DNA of 64,000 bases from CAZEQJ01 sp964514385 (GCA_964514385.1 CAZEQJ010000009.1:1-64000), one strand, 5' to 3'. Positions 45,104-56,300 are shown, numbered from the stretch's first letter. The notes: generated from the letters alone by a model not told the origin. A program made the numbers and translations.

Positions 45104-47443
45104 TTATAGAAAATTATACTTCAGACTGACAAGCAATATCTGCGTCTGCCATTTACGGGATGATGTCTGCAGAAAATCGCCGCCGAAATTTTCACCACGA
45201 TATATACGGGTATCAAAGACGTCACGTAATGAGACGTTGAGACCAAGCTTTTCGTTAAAGAAGTCACGCTGTACGCTCAGATCCAAGTAATAAACCTCAC
45301 GATCCTGACCCTGGGCTTCAATCTCAGGCGCCTCATAGTTGCCTGTTATCTGTACATCTATGTCGTATGGTAACTGGAAATCCGAATTGAATTTCACATA
45401 CCAGCTAAGCCCGCTGTTTGTGAAATTCTGGTCGAGGTTGGTGCCATCCACCTGTACACCAAACCCTGAGTAGCTACCATTTATCTGCCACCAGTTGAAT
45501 ATATCCCATGTTCCGATCACCTCGATTCCATAATTATCTGATGAAAGCAGGTTTTGTGGCCCCCGGAAGGATATGCCGTCAATTACCTGTACAATCCAGT
45601 CCACCTGGTTTATGACGCGACGGTAAAACAGATTGGTCGTCAGACTTACTCTGCCCGGATTATACATATGGCCCACTTCAAACGAATTGATGTACTCCGG
45701 CTGAAGGTTGTCATTACCTATACGTACATTCAATGAGTCGCTGACATCCGGAAATGGGTTTAGTCGCCATCCTCCGGGACGATCAATCCTGCGGGAGTAT
45801 GTAATCTTAAATGTATTGAATTCATTTGTGTTATAAGCAAGTTGCACGCTTGGGAAAAGATCGAAGTATCGCTGCTGGTTACGCTCACCCGTCTGTACAA
45901 GCTCCGTATCGATAAGTGTACCCTCACCACGAACACCCGCTGCGTATGTAAAGGCTCCCAGGCTGTCTTTGTAAATAACATAACCGGCATGTACGGCTTC
46001 GTCGTAAATGAAATAATTTGTCACATTTTCCTGGTTTTCCCATACTCCCGAAGCACGGTTTAATATTTCGTATCGATAATCTGTTCCGATTTCCCGGAAG
46101 GTTGATTTATATCCAGCTTCAAACAATCCGCCCCTTAATGGTTGGGAATAATCTGCCTGAATCACAGAGGTGGTACGATAGGTGTCGTTGAAGGAGCGTT
46201 CATTACCTGTTGATGCACGACCCGGATTTTCATCGAGGTTACTGATGCCCTGATATACCTCTATTTCCTGGGTTTCATAGCCATCGCGATAGGAATTACT
46301 TGCGAGTACACGGAATTGGCGATTGTCATTAAACAAATATTCGTAGATCAATGCGTTGTCATAGGTGTAATTGTCTTCCCCTTCGGTGTTGGCACGTACA
46401 TATTGGGTAATGATATCGTTGTTATCCATATCAGAAAGAATCGCGCCATTGGTTTGGAAGTCAGCTTCACCCTCGAAATTCAATACCCCTTCGTAGCTTA
46501 TTTTATGCTGACCTATAAAAAAATCTGCGCCAAGGTTGATGGTATGTTCTTCATCTTCACTTGTGCCTTCACTTTCCTGTAGAAGACGTTCATTGTCTGA
46601 ATAGGTAACACGTTCAGTAGAACGTGAACTTACCGATGGGAAATTCCGGTAGCTATATCCACCAAAAATATTGAGGTTGTCGAAAGAATGGCTCCCCCTT
46701 GCATTAACAGAGGTTCTGCCCAGCGTCCCGCCTGTAACTTCAAGTGAAGCACTACTTTGTTTTTCTGCACCCCTTTTCAGCACAATGTTGATAACACCCC
46801 CGGCAGCTGCTGCATCATATTTCGCGTTCGGGTTGTTGATGATCTGAATTGACCGGATTGCGCTTGCAGGAATCTGCTCCAGATCAGCGGTGAGGGATGA
46901 ATTCCGGCCGTTAATCAGCACATTGGTGCTACCGCTGCCTCTTATAGAAACACTTCCGTCTTCACCTACGCGCACTGAAGGAGACACACGTAATATATCG
47001 AGGAGGGTACCGCCGGTGTTGGATAAAGTCTGATCAGGTCTGATTTCCATACCATCCAATGTTGCCAGTACAGGTTTCCTGACTTCAGTCGCCTGCACCA
47101 CCACTTCATCCATCACTTCTACATCCTCAGCCAGAAATACCTTCCCCAGATCAGTGTCCTGCGTTACGTTTTTCGCCACGCTGACTTTTCGATAGCCTAC
47201 ATAACTGAATTCAAAATCATATTTCCCGGGCTTTACCCTGATTTTGAAATTGCCGTCAAAGTCGGATGTAGTTCCGGTGACGAGCTCCTTGGATCCGGCA
47301 TCGTAAATGGCCAGCTGAGCAAAGGGGATCACCTCGGCAGCTGCAGAATCAATGGTTTGCCCCGTTATTTCGACATAAGATTGGGCGAAGACGAATTGGA
47401 AACTGATGGTAAGAACTAAGGTTAGCAGATTTCGCACAGACAT
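45104..47443 (-). CDS. TonB-dependent receptor, outer-membrane beta-barrel family
   Basis: A 779-residue outer-membrane protein. Signal peptide 1-20, then a carboxypeptidase-regulatory-like domain (ITGQTIDSAAAEVIPFAQLA to about residue 105), a plug domain (VRVGEDGSVSIRGSGSTNVL, INNPNAKYDAAAAGGVINIV), and a barrel rich in aromatic strands ending QILLVSLKYNFL. The type is the Bacteroidota outer membrane beta-barrel family rather than SusC, since no SusD gene is beside it. The cargo is unknown. It ends 15 nt from the convergent CHAT gene. Confidence 0.9.
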   Translation of the reverse strand: MSVRNLLTLVLTISFQFVFAQSYVEITGQTIDSAAAEVIPFAQLAIYDAGSKELVTGTTSDFDGNFKIRVKPGKYDFEFSYVGYRKVSVAKNVTQDTDLGKVFLAEDVEVMDEVVVQATEVRKPVLATLDGMEIRPDQTLSNTGGTLLDILRVSPSVRVGEDGSVSIRGSGSTNVLINGRNSSLTADLEQIPASAIRSIQIINNPNAKYDAAAAGGVINIVLKRGAEKQSSASLEVTGGTLGRTSVNARGSHSFDNLNIFGGYSYRNFPSVSSRSTERVTYSDNERLLQESEGTSEDEEHTINLGADFFIGQHKISYEGVLNFEGEADFQTNGAILSDMDNNDIITQYVRANTEGEDNYTYDNALIYEYLFNDNRQFRVLASNSYRDGYETQEIEVYQGISNLDENPGRASTGNERSFNDTYRTTSVIQADYSQPLRGGLFEAGYKSTFREIGTDYRYEILNRASGVWENQENVTNYFIYDEAVHAGYVIYKDSLGAFTYAAGVRGEGTLIDTELVQTGERNQQRYFDLFPSVQLAYNTNEFNTFKITYSRRIDRPGGWRLNPFPDVSDSLNVRIGNDNLQPEYINSFEVGHMYNPGRVSLTTNLFYRRVINQVDWIVQVIDGISFRGPQNLLSSDNYGIEVIGTWDIFNWWQINGSYSGFGVQVDGTNLDQNFTNSGLSWYVKFNSDFQLPYDIDVQITGNYEAPEIEAQGQDREVYYLDLSVQRDFFNEKLGLNVSLRDVFDTRIYRGENFGGDFLQTSSRKWQTQILLVSLKYNFL

Positions 47444-47544
47444 AAATGTTTTTTTTACACTTATGCATTACAAGTTGTGAGGGTAAACTGTTTCACAATA
47501 GGCCAAATAATATGCTGAAAACATGTTATTTTTATGTTATATCA

Positions 47545-47976
47545 TTATTGCTCCAGTTCTTTTTTCAGTAAAGGCCAGTTTTTATTGGCATCATGAATAA
47601 AGGTATCCTGGTTATTCTCCCATTTTGACCTGATGCGGTCATTGTAGTTGAGGTAGAGTTTGCCATCCACTATTTTCCATGCAAGAGGGTCAGATTTCGC
47701 TGTGTAATTGTTCCCCACAGCATAGGCACAATATCCGCCATATTGCGGAATAAAGCTTTCGGGAGACTCCTGAAATCTTTTTTTATTTTCCTCATTTACA
47801 AAATGCCAGATGACTCCGTTATAAGTCGCGGTGAGCGCGGTCTGGCCTTTTCGCGGGGAACCGTCAAAATAGCTTACAGGGTCGTAACCCTGAATAGCAC
47901 CGTCTGCAGTTTGATAAATTTCCTGGGCATTCATGAATGCCGGGATTAGCAGAAAGGCAATACAGAAATACTTCAT
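47545..47976 (-). CDS. YHS domain-containing exported protein
   Basis: A 143-residue protein with a signal peptide (MKYFCIAFLLIPAFMNAQ). The YHS signature is DGAIQGYDPVSYFDGSPRKG followed by FVNEENKKRFQESPESFIPQYGGYCAYAV. The domain probably binds a metal; members occur near copper and respiratory genes, which is not the case here. It is monocistronic; the 101 bp downstream belong to the TonB receptor's leader. Confidence 0.85.
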   Translation of the reverse strand: MKYFCIAFLLIPAFMNAQEIYQTADGAIQGYDPVSYFDGSPRKGQTALTATYNGVIWHFVNEENKKRFQESPESFIPQYGGYCAYAVGNNYTAKSDPLAWKIVDGKLYLNYNDRIRSKWENNQDTFIHDANKNWPLLKKELEQ

Positions 47977-48115
47977 GTTTTTTCCGTCAAGCTACATCGG
48001 ATTTTTAAATCGTGCCTGATAATCTACTCCGAATGTAAGGAGGAAGACATAAGGTTGAAGCGTATATCTTCTATTTGAATTAAAATATATTTGGTCTATT
48101 ATATGAAAATTTCAA

Positions 48116-48123
48116 TACCTTCG
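48116..48123 (+). promoter_or_regulatory. Possible -7 element of the first plug-domain gene
   Basis: TACCTTCG matches 7 of 8 positions of TAnnTTTG and lies 38 nt before the ATG. A TTTG stands upstream at 48090-48093, but the spacing of 22 nt is longer than the usual 19. The same octamer occurs at 62297 before the exported phosphodiesterase. Confidence 0.3.
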
Positions 48124-48161
48124 TTTTAATTTACAGCATCAGAAAGCACTTACATTTGATT

Positions 48162-50565
48162 ATGATACGTATTACAACCACATTATTTGTACTCCTTTTC
48201 AGCCAAACTGTATTATGCCAGACCCCGGATATCGCCGGCGCTCTAATTGATTACCATGAAAGAAACCCGATAGAAAAGGTTTACCTTGATCTGGATAAAT
48301 CAGTATATGTATCAGGCGAAACCATCTGGTTTAAACTTTACAGTACTGCCGGCCATACACATCAGCTTTCACCACTGAGCCGTGTGGTTTACGCTGAGCT
48401 GATAGGTCCTTCCGGTGAAGTTGTAGAGCAGATAAAAGTGAAGTCCGACTTTGGTATTGGCCTTGGCTATTTTGAGCTGCCTATGTCATTAGAAACAGGT
48501 GTTTATCTACTACGCGCTTACACCAGATATATGACAAACGAGGGCAGCGATTTTTTTTACCAGCGAGAACTTAATATTTACAACATGTATGAGGAGGGCG
48601 AAAATATCTCGCCTCCTGCTGAAGAGAATCAAGGCATTCGGTTTTTCCCTGAAGGTGGTAACCTTGTGGCCGGAATAACCACTCAGATGGCTTTTCAGAT
48701 CACCGATGACAACGGAGTGCCAGTTGATGGATCGGGTAAGCTGTTTGGAGCGGATGATACGCCACTTATCAGCTTCGAAACCCAGCATCAGGGAATGGGA
48801 AGCTTTCCATTTACCCCGCAAAATAATAAATCCTATTACGTTTTACTTGAGCAGTCGGAAGATACTTTCTACTTGCCACAGGTATATGATAAAGGTACAG
48901 TGCTGAATTTCACCAATGTACCCACATTAAAGACGGTAAATTTTCAAATCACTTCTTCTGAGGGAATAGATAAGGTATTGCTTGTGGGCCATAGTCGCGG
49001 TATGCCAATCGTAAGCACGGAAGTAGTTTTACAACAGGGAGTTGCAGCCGGGGCTATACCCCGTTCGCTACTGCAGCCTGGAATAAACCATTTTACCATT
49101 TTCAATGAAGGTCAGCCCATAGCGGAACGCCTGATTTTCAGTGACAGCTATCAGCGTCTGGATGTGGAGGTAAAACCCGATAAAAGCCGGTATGGAAAGC
49201 GGGAAAATGTGGAATTGACACTCACGGGTTTATTTGAAGGTGATGAACCAGCATATCTCTCCCTTGCGGTCACTCATGATGCTCAGGAAATAATTGATCC
49301 GTACGAGCCAACTATTGAGAGTGAACTGCTTATGACCAGTGATTTGCGCGGGTACATACATAAACCAGGCTCCTATTTTCAAAACAATGACCCTTTGGCA
49401 TGGAAAAAGAGAGACTTACTCATGATGGTGCATGGGTGGAGTCGGTTCAGATGGGAAGATATGATGGATGGGGATAAAATGTATGACCAGCCTATTGAAC
49501 AGGGAATAAGCGTCGAAGGGGTTTTGAAATCTGATCTGTTGCGACAAGGTATAAGTGAGGGAAGCGTGAATTATCTGTTTAAAGATAGTATTAACTATTT
49601 TGATGAGGTAGTGACGGATGAAAATGGCCGATTTGTAATCAATGACATACAGATTGAAGGGGAGAAATACCTGATGCTGACAGGAACTAACAAGCGTGGA
49701 GGCTCATCCGTGATATTTGATATCGACACTGCAGCCAGCTGGCTTCCTGAAACACAGATAGCTTCAGGCATNNNNNNNNNNTATAGTATCTCTTGAGGAC
49801 TGGCAGCAAAATATGATCAGTGAGGCATATAAACGAGCCGAGTACAATGCAGCTTTTGATCCCGACGCGATAATGCTTGATGATGTACAGATATCATCAT
49901 ACCGTGAAGATGACTTTAAACGGATTGAAAATATTTACGGGCAAGGTACACATTCGCTTGATATGGATGAGGTGCCAAATGCCGGTTCATTTTTACACCC
50001 TATGGAGCTCTTGCGAGGCAGGGTTCCAGGTGTGAGGATAGTAGGAGGTCTGGGGCAGGGCGGAACCCAGTGGAATATTCAAATGCGGGGCCCTGGCTCA
50101 ATAAACGGAGGGCAGGAGCCGCTGATATTGGTTGATAACATGCCTGTCCCTATTGATGTGCTCAATTCAATTCCACCCTCCACTATTGACAGGGTGGAGA
50201 TTTACATGGGCGGTGAAGCCGTGATTTTTGGTGCTCAGGGAGCAAATGGTGTCATCTCGTTTTTTACAAAAGTTGGATTTGATCCACCCAATGTGTATGC
50301 GGCTGAGAATACCACCTATGTGAGAGTACAGGGTTACCAGGAATATCAGGAGTTTTACTCACCCGACTATTCCACTTATCGTCCTGAAAATGCAAAACCA
50401 GATAATCGCGCCACAATACTTTGGGAACCACTGATCACCCTTGAAAGTGGAAAATCGAAGCAGATCTCATTCTTTACTACCGATGAGGTGGCACCAATGA
50501 CAGTGATTGTTGAAGGAATGACAAAAGACGGGCGTATGCTAACGGAAAGGCTTAAAATCAATTAG
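48162..50565 (+). CDS. MG2-like / TonB-plug-domain exported protein A, interrupted by assembly gap
   Basis: One gene of about 800 residues, split by ten N at 49772-49781. The start is ATG 48162 with signal MIRITTTLFVLLFSQTVLCQ; the frame is open two codons up at a TTG. The front half has NPIEKVYLDLDKSVYVSGET and IWFKLYSTAGHTHQLSPLSR, a macroglobulin MG2-like fold. The end half (about 600-690) is a TonB plug domain (VPGVRIVGGLGQGGTQWNIQ, PLILVDNMPVPIDVLNS, AVIFGAQGANGVISFFTKVG) but no barrel follows. The paralogue downstream shows that only about one or two residues are lost to the gap. Function unknown, probably a periplasmic or surface partner of a transporter. Confidence 0.82.
49772..49781. 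other. Assembly gap (10 N)
   Basis: Ten undetermined bases inside the first plug-domain gene. Frame continuity and alignment with the neighbouring paralogue require a true length that is a multiple of three, so ten is a placeholder and not a frameshift. Confidence 0.97.
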
Positions 50566-50660
50566 ATTTAATAAAAAAATGCCGAAAGTATATCTTTAAT
50601 TTATTCGCAAAACATAGTTATTATTTTGCATAAAATGTAAAAATTATAACCTTATTTTAA

Positions 50661-50691
50661 TTTTTTGTGTAGTTATTGTTAATTTAGTTTG
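50661..50691 (+). promoter_or_regulatory. Putative promoter of plug-domain gene B
   Basis: TTTT (50661-50664), 19 nt, then TTAGTTTG (50684-50691) stand before the ATG at 50713. Spacing is the same as in the dnaA and GH3 candidates. It suggests the second paralogue has its own transcript. Confidence 0.45.
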
Positions 50692-50712
50692 TACCACTTT
50701 AACATAATTACC

Positions 50713-53118
50713 ATGCCCGTTTTTTCAAAACTCTTCTTAATCATTTCGCTCTCCGGCATCGCCACTATGGCACAGGTCACAGACCTTGCCAATACAGTGG
50801 TGGATTTTCACAAAAGAAACCCGATAGAAAAAACATATCTTGACCTGGATAAATCATCCTATGTGTCAGGTGAAACGATCTGGTTTAAACTTTACAGCAC
50901 AGCCGGACATTCACACCAGCTATCTCCATTAAGCCGTGTCATTTATGCTGATTTGATCGATCCTGAAGGTGGGGTCGTTGAGCAGATCAAGGTTAAGAAT
51001 GATTTCGGTATTGGTATGGGGTACTTTAAATTGCCCGTTGGATTGCAAACAGGTACATATCTGCTTCGATCCTATTCTCAATACATGGCCAATGCCGGAG
51101 ATGAATATTTTTTTCAGCGTGAACTTAATATCTATAATGTGAAGGAATCCGGGGAATCTATTCCTACAGCAGAAGTCATACCACAACTGGGACTTTTCCC
51201 TGAAGGAGGCAATTTGGTAGATGGTATTCCGACTCAGATTGCCTTTCAGATTACAGATCAGTACGGAAAGCCATTAAATGAAAAGCTTGTTATCATTGAC
51301 GAAAATGGCACACGAATCTCCGAATATGAGCCACTACATGAAGGTGTGGGCAAATTCCCTTTCGTTCCTTCACTGGATGACGAATATTATGCAATACTTG
51401 AAAGCGATCCCGAAGTAAAATACCAGATGCCAACCATTTATGAGAAGGGTACTGTTTTCAATATCATACAAAAATCGGTAAATGAAGATATAGCGTTTGA
51501 AGTAAAAACAAATGAATCACTTCAAAAGGTTTTCCTCTTCGGGCATGCCCGTGGGTTGCCAGTGTTAAGCGTAAACCTGCCGGTTGAAAATGATTTGGTA
51601 ATAGGCACCATCCCCAGAGAAGCACTGCAGCCGGGTATAAACCATTTCACCATTTTCCGGGAAAATGGTCAGCCCATAGCACAACGTCTCGTGTTTAACT
51701 CCAGTTACCGGTCACTTGACGTAGAATTCGCGTCAAGTAAAAATTCCTACAGCAAAAGGGAACAGGTCGATTTAAATCTGCTATGGAATACGTCAGAGAG
51801 TGACACAGCCAAGGCTTACCTGTCCATGTCTGTAACGGATGACCGACAGGTTACGCTTGATACCTACGAGCCGACTATTGTGTCAGAGCTGCTGCTATCA
51901 AGTGATTTGAGAGGCTATATCCACAATCCCGGTTCTTACTTTGCTCAGGACGAACCTGAAGTATGGAAAAAACAGGATCTTTTAATGCTGGTAAATGGCT
52001 GGAGCCGGTTTAAGTGGGAAGACCTTATTCAGAATGCAATTGAATATAATCTACCTATTGAACAGGGCATAGGCATAACAGGAAGGTTGAAAGGTGACTG
52101 GTTTAGACAAGGTGTTGATAACGGTGAGATTAATTATTTTCTCATGCAGGACAGCCTGATGATGTTTGACAACCTCATAACAGAGGCTAACGGTACGTTT
52201 GCCATTACCGATATCGATATAGAAGGAGAAGGATACCTGGTTTTTACAGGAAATAAGGAAAATGGAGCTAAGGGTGTGGTTTTTGAACTGGATACAACCA
52301 TGCAGTGGCTGACATTAAACCAGCAACCCGTATCTAAAATGGAAAGGTTTGAAGACCGCAATAAGTATATGGTCGAAGAGTCATTCAAACAAAGACAGTA
52401 CTGGGCTGATCTGGATGAAAATGCGATTATGCTGGAAGAAGTGGAATTAACAGCACAACGAGAGGAAAAACCCTGGCAGCTTGAAAATATCTACGGTCGG
52501 GGCACCTATAATTTCAAAATAGACGAGCAGATTACCAATCCGGCATCGTATATGCATCCGCTGGAACTTATCCGCGCCAGAATACCGGGTGTACTCATCA
52601 CAGGTGGACTAGGTGTTGGAGGCTGGGTCGGAAATGTATCCATGCGGGGGACATCCAGAGGGGATAGCCCATTGATATTGCTCGATAATATGCCGGTGTC
52701 CCTGGCTACATTAAGTCTGGTACCACCAAGCATGATCAGAGAGGTGGAGGTGTATGTTGGGCCGGATGCCGTGATATTCGGACCCCGGGGATCAGATGGT
52801 GTTCTGGCGTTCTTTACACGAATGGGGTTTCAGCCGATGCCGTCATACCAATCGGAATACACAACCTTTATGCGATTAGAGGGATATCAGGAATATCAGG
52901 AGTTTTATGCACCCGATTATTCAGTCTATAATGCAGAAAATGCCCGTCCTGATAATCGTGCTACCATTCACTGGGAGCCCATGATCGAACTCAGAGCAGG
53001 CGAATCTTTAGACCTTTCGTTTTATACAAATGATTACCCAGGTCCCATGACCGTTACCGTAGAGGGTATCACCCATGATGGGCGGCTGTTTCATCAAAAA
53101 TGGAAATTGAATGAATAA
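50713..53118 (+). CDS. MG2-like / TonB-plug-domain exported protein B (tandem paralogue)
   Basis: An 801-residue protein from ATG 50713 with signal MPVFSKLFLIISLSGIATMAQ (a TTG eight codons upstream is less likely). Its plan equals the preceding gene: RNPIEKTYLDLDKSSYVSGE, MG2-like beta domains, a middle part with SDLRGYIHNPGSYF and MLVNGWSRFKWEDL, then a plug domain at about 610-700 (IPGVLITGGLGVGGWVGNVS, PLILLDNMPVSLATLSLVPP) and a C-terminal GPMTVTVEGITHDGRLFHQ beta domain. It has no beta-barrel. The two genes are an obvious tandem duplication, 147 bp apart. The stop is followed by a bidirectional terminator. Confidence 0.85.
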   Translation: MPVFSKLFLIISLSGIATMAQVTDLANTVVDFHKRNPIEKTYLDLDKSSYVSGETIWFKLYSTAGHSHQLSPLSRVIYADLIDPEGGVVEQIKVKNDFGIGMGYFKLPVGLQTGTYLLRSYSQYMANAGDEYFFQRELNIYNVKESGESIPTAEVIPQLGLFPEGGNLVDGIPTQIAFQITDQYGKPLNEKLVIIDENGTRISEYEPLHEGVGKFPFVPSLDDEYYAILESDPEVKYQMPTIYEKGTVFNIIQKSVNEDIAFEVKTNESLQKVFLFGHARGLPVLSVNLPVENDLVIGTIPREALQPGINHFTIFRENGQPIAQRLVFNSSYRSLDVEFASSKNSYSKREQVDLNLLWNTSESDTAKAYLSMSVTDDRQVTLDTYEPTIVSELLLSSDLRGYIHNPGSYFAQDEPEVWKKQDLLMLVNGWSRFKWEDLIQNAIEYNLPIEQGIGITGRLKGDWFRQGVDNGEINYFLMQDSLMMFDNLITEANGTFAITDIDIEGEGYLVFTGNKENGAKGVVFELDTTMQWLTLNQQPVSKMERFEDRNKYMVEESFKQRQYWADLDENAIMLEEVELTAQREEKPWQLENIYGRGTYNFKIDEQITNPASYMHPLELIRARIPGVLITGGLGVGGWVGNVSMRGTSRGDSPLILLDNMPVSLATLSLVPPSMIREVEVYVGPDAVIFGPRGSDGVLAFFTRMGFQPMPSYQSEYTTFMRLEGYQEYQEFYAPDYSVYNAENARPDNRATIHWEPMIELRAGESLDLSFYTNDYPGPMTVTVEGITHDGRLFHQKWKLNE

Positions 53119-53147
53119 AAAAAAGCCCGGTTTTACCGGGCTTTTTT
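53117..53147. terminator. Bidirectional terminator between plug-domain gene B and PID-CTERM gene
   Basis: AAAGCCCGGT / ACCGGGCTTT with a 3-nt loop, A tract before and T tract after, is a near-perfect palindrome. It stops both the plus-strand plug-domain gene and the minus-strand PID-CTERM gene. Confidence 0.85.
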
Positions 53148-53152
53148 TGTGA

Positions 53153-53335
53153 TTATTTTCTCTTATCTCTCAGCTTTTTCAGGCCGTAAGCACCACCTGC
53201 TGCAAGGAGTAAGCCAAGTCCCCCATCAATTGGAGTGGCGGGAGGAGCTCCAGGACCTGCCTGCGCAAAAGCGATTTGTGCTGTTAACACTAAAACTGAA
53301 GTTAGAAGTATGGTTTTAAGTAAAATATTTTTCAT
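53153..53335 (-). CDS. Small PID-CTERM sorting-signal protein
   Basis: A 60-residue peptide. Signal peptide 1-24 (ending QIAFAQ), then a short linker AGPGAPPATP, the PID motif at about 36-38 in TPIDGGLGLLLAAGGAYGL, and a basic tail KKLRDKRK. Motif, hydrophobic helix and basic end are the three parts of an exosortase-type C-terminal sorting signal; this matches the PID-CTERM domain known in Bacteroidota. After removal of both signals almost nothing is left, about ten residues. It lies 16 nt after the stop of the lamin-tail protein gene on the same strand, so it is probably cotranscribed. Confidence 0.75.
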   Translation of the reverse strand: MKNILLKTILLTSVLVLTAQIAFAQAGPGAPPATPIDGGLGLLLAAGGAYGLKKLRDKRK

Positions 53336-53351
53336 GACTTTATCTGTTAAA

Positions 53352-56300
53352 TTAATCTATTAGAATCTTTTGGGTAAAAATGCCTTCATCAGCCATTACA
53401 GAGATGATATACAGGCCGGTTTCAAAATGATTAGAATCCATCAGGTAATAATTGCCGTTATGCTGCGGATGTGTAATCTCGCCAACCATTTCACCGGATA
53501 TTGTCGTCACCGTTAACTTCCGGATGTTATTTACACCGTAAATTCTACATTCATTTTCAAGCGCTACAATTTGAAGGCTGCTTTGGTTTTGTAGGTCGGT
53601 GATTCGGCTTTCACGTAATATGATGGCAAACCGATCCTTATCCCCGGTACTGACCTTCACGGCTTTATCCGATGACGACAGATTATGATACTCATTCAGT
53701 TTGCTATCAAACAATATGATATCATATCCTTCGATGTTTTCAGCCATACCAATGGAAAATACGACCATGGCATCTTCCATCACCTCAACTTCCAGGTCTA
53801 CCGGAATGCTGCTGATTTCCGGTAATCCCTGAATAGCAAAGGAAGACTCACCAATTTTTGATGCAATATTGATGTGTCTTTCATTTTTGAGTTTATACGC
53901 ATCAAATAGTCGGTCCACATCTTCCGTAGCATTTTCATGGTAGCCGATCAATGTTTCGCTCGTAACACCTTCAGATGATGCCATGATTTTAAATCGCTGA
54001 ATACTGCTCTTTGTACGGATAAACGCACCATTACTTGAGCTGGTAGTTACTCTGTACCCGGGCTTGAAAAAGAGTGATGACCCGTCGTCGGCGATGGCGT
54101 TTAATTTCACGAAAAATCCCTGACCTGAAGCAATATTGCCACTGAACGAAGCGCCATTGCCTCCACTGGTACCCATGGAATTATAAACGAGATAATCGGC
54201 GTTCGATCCTGTTCCATTTATTGAGTTTCCGCCGTCATCCCATAGATAAATAGATCCGGCTAAGTTGGTATTATCATTTAGGAATGCATCAGCATCAATA
54301 GCAGCGGTATACGGGTTTGATACCAGATGCCATCCTTCATTGTCATCAGAAGGTGCACCATCTGTCCAGGTTAAACCAGATACTTCAACCATATCAGCTA
54401 TTGGGGTACCAATCAGGTCTATTTCATCGGCCACTGAAGTATACCCAACACCAGGGACTAATTGATCAAAGGTAGCATCTACCCATCTGGCCGAGCCGTA
54501 TGTTTCAGTCTCGTCGTATTTGTATACAAACGAGCCAAGTGCAGCACCAATAATAGATGCACTCTGCTCCACCACAGTGCCGGCAAAGCTATAATCACCG
54601 GTAGAGGCAGCAGAAGGAGCAGTTCTTGAGGTGATAACATCTCCAAGCGTATTATTACCAAAAACGATCAGACTTCCACCTGATGCAATTTCTAATGTTC
54701 CACCAAGGTTTTCGATATCGCCATAAATGGTGACGACATCTCCATCTGCGATGGTAAATCGAACAGCACTACCTATGGTAAGGTCATTCATAACCACATT
54801 TCCCGATGTGGTCACACTTGAAGCCAGTGTTAAATCGGTTGATGCTGTAGCACTTCCAAGGGCAGTAACTTCGGTTGTTGAAGCTGTACCTGAAACCCTG
54901 ATGTTATCAATTCTCCATTGTCCATCGTCAGGATTTGTAGCATCTGGCTTGTAGTAGAAAGCTAATGTTACAATCTGATTATCATATGATGTTGAGAGAT
55001 CATACAATCCAGATGAAGTAAAGTTGTCATCTGAAGCTAATGTAACTGAAGATGTGATATCAGTCCATGTGGCGTCGCTAAAATCGCTTACGGTATGGTA
55101 GTCTGTCGATATTTGAAGACTTAAAGCATCACCATCCTTAAATCGTACGGCAGAGGTAAAAGATAGAACGGCATCATCAAATGAGTTCAGATTTATCGGA
55201 GGTAATAAAAACCAGTCTTCATGGGTATAGTCAGATGAACTGTCAAAAAACTCTGACATTTCAGCAAAGTTTGAACCGAAATTATTTATTACCCAGTTAT
55301 TTGGTCCGCCTAGATCTACTGATGTAAAACCATTTGAATTAATAAGCTGACCATCAGTAAAACCTTCAAAATCTTCAGCAAAGATTTTTGAATTAGTGGT
55401 AGCTGAAGAAGAAGGGGCTGAAGTGACATTAAAGTCAATATCTGATCCAGTATTTGTATAGGAATAAATTGCAAAGTTGTAGGTGGTATTTTCATCCAAA
55501 CCTGATATTTTCAAATTATCTGCACCTACAAAACTAACTTTAAAGACCCCGCTACCATCAGAGAGGTCGGAATCTAACGCTGGATCCGTACCGTCTGTTG
55601 GGTCACTGATAGAAGATGTTGAAACCAGTATCAAATATCCATCTGGAGCTTGCGTTCCCTCAACAGCATCAGTCCATGATAAATCAGCTATATCAAATTC
55701 TTCTGATGATACTGTGAATCCGCTTGGTTGGTTCGTTGGTTCATCTTTAATTACATCCGGTTCAGCACCTATCCATTCACCTGGATCAAAAACACCGTCG
55801 GCCACATCTACCGGATCATTGGTGACACAACCAGTGACCTCATTATCTGCCTGAACATTCCATTCATCGCTATCCCATGTAGCACTACCTGTGGTAACAG
55901 TTGCTTTTCTTTCGGCTCTTCCATCTTCAAATTCATGACACGTTCCGGAGCCGTCAGTACCGGGAACTCCATAGACATCAATCACTGTGCCACTAGGATC
56001 AAGCAATTCAATATTATCGTCACCATTACTATCAGATGATCCACCCGTAGCACCATCCTGATCTGCTACGACCCCAAAAGCTGTTTGAAACGCGGTAGGA
56101 TTTACAGCAATTACATACGTCCCGTTAGCTGGAATTACACCAGTAAGATTATCAATCGTAGATTCAGTAAAAGTAGAACCTCCATTAGTGTATCTTCTTA
56201 AAAGATATCCATCACCAGTTGATAAATCGACATCTGATTCGCCTGCATTGAAAAGTTCAATGTATCTGGCAATATCATTATCGTTCGGGTCTGCTACCTC

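Noticed and set aside
49813..50565. Separate 250-residue plug-domain gene
   Set aside because: Comparison with the paralogue at 50713 shows it is the C-terminal third of the gene beginning at 48162.
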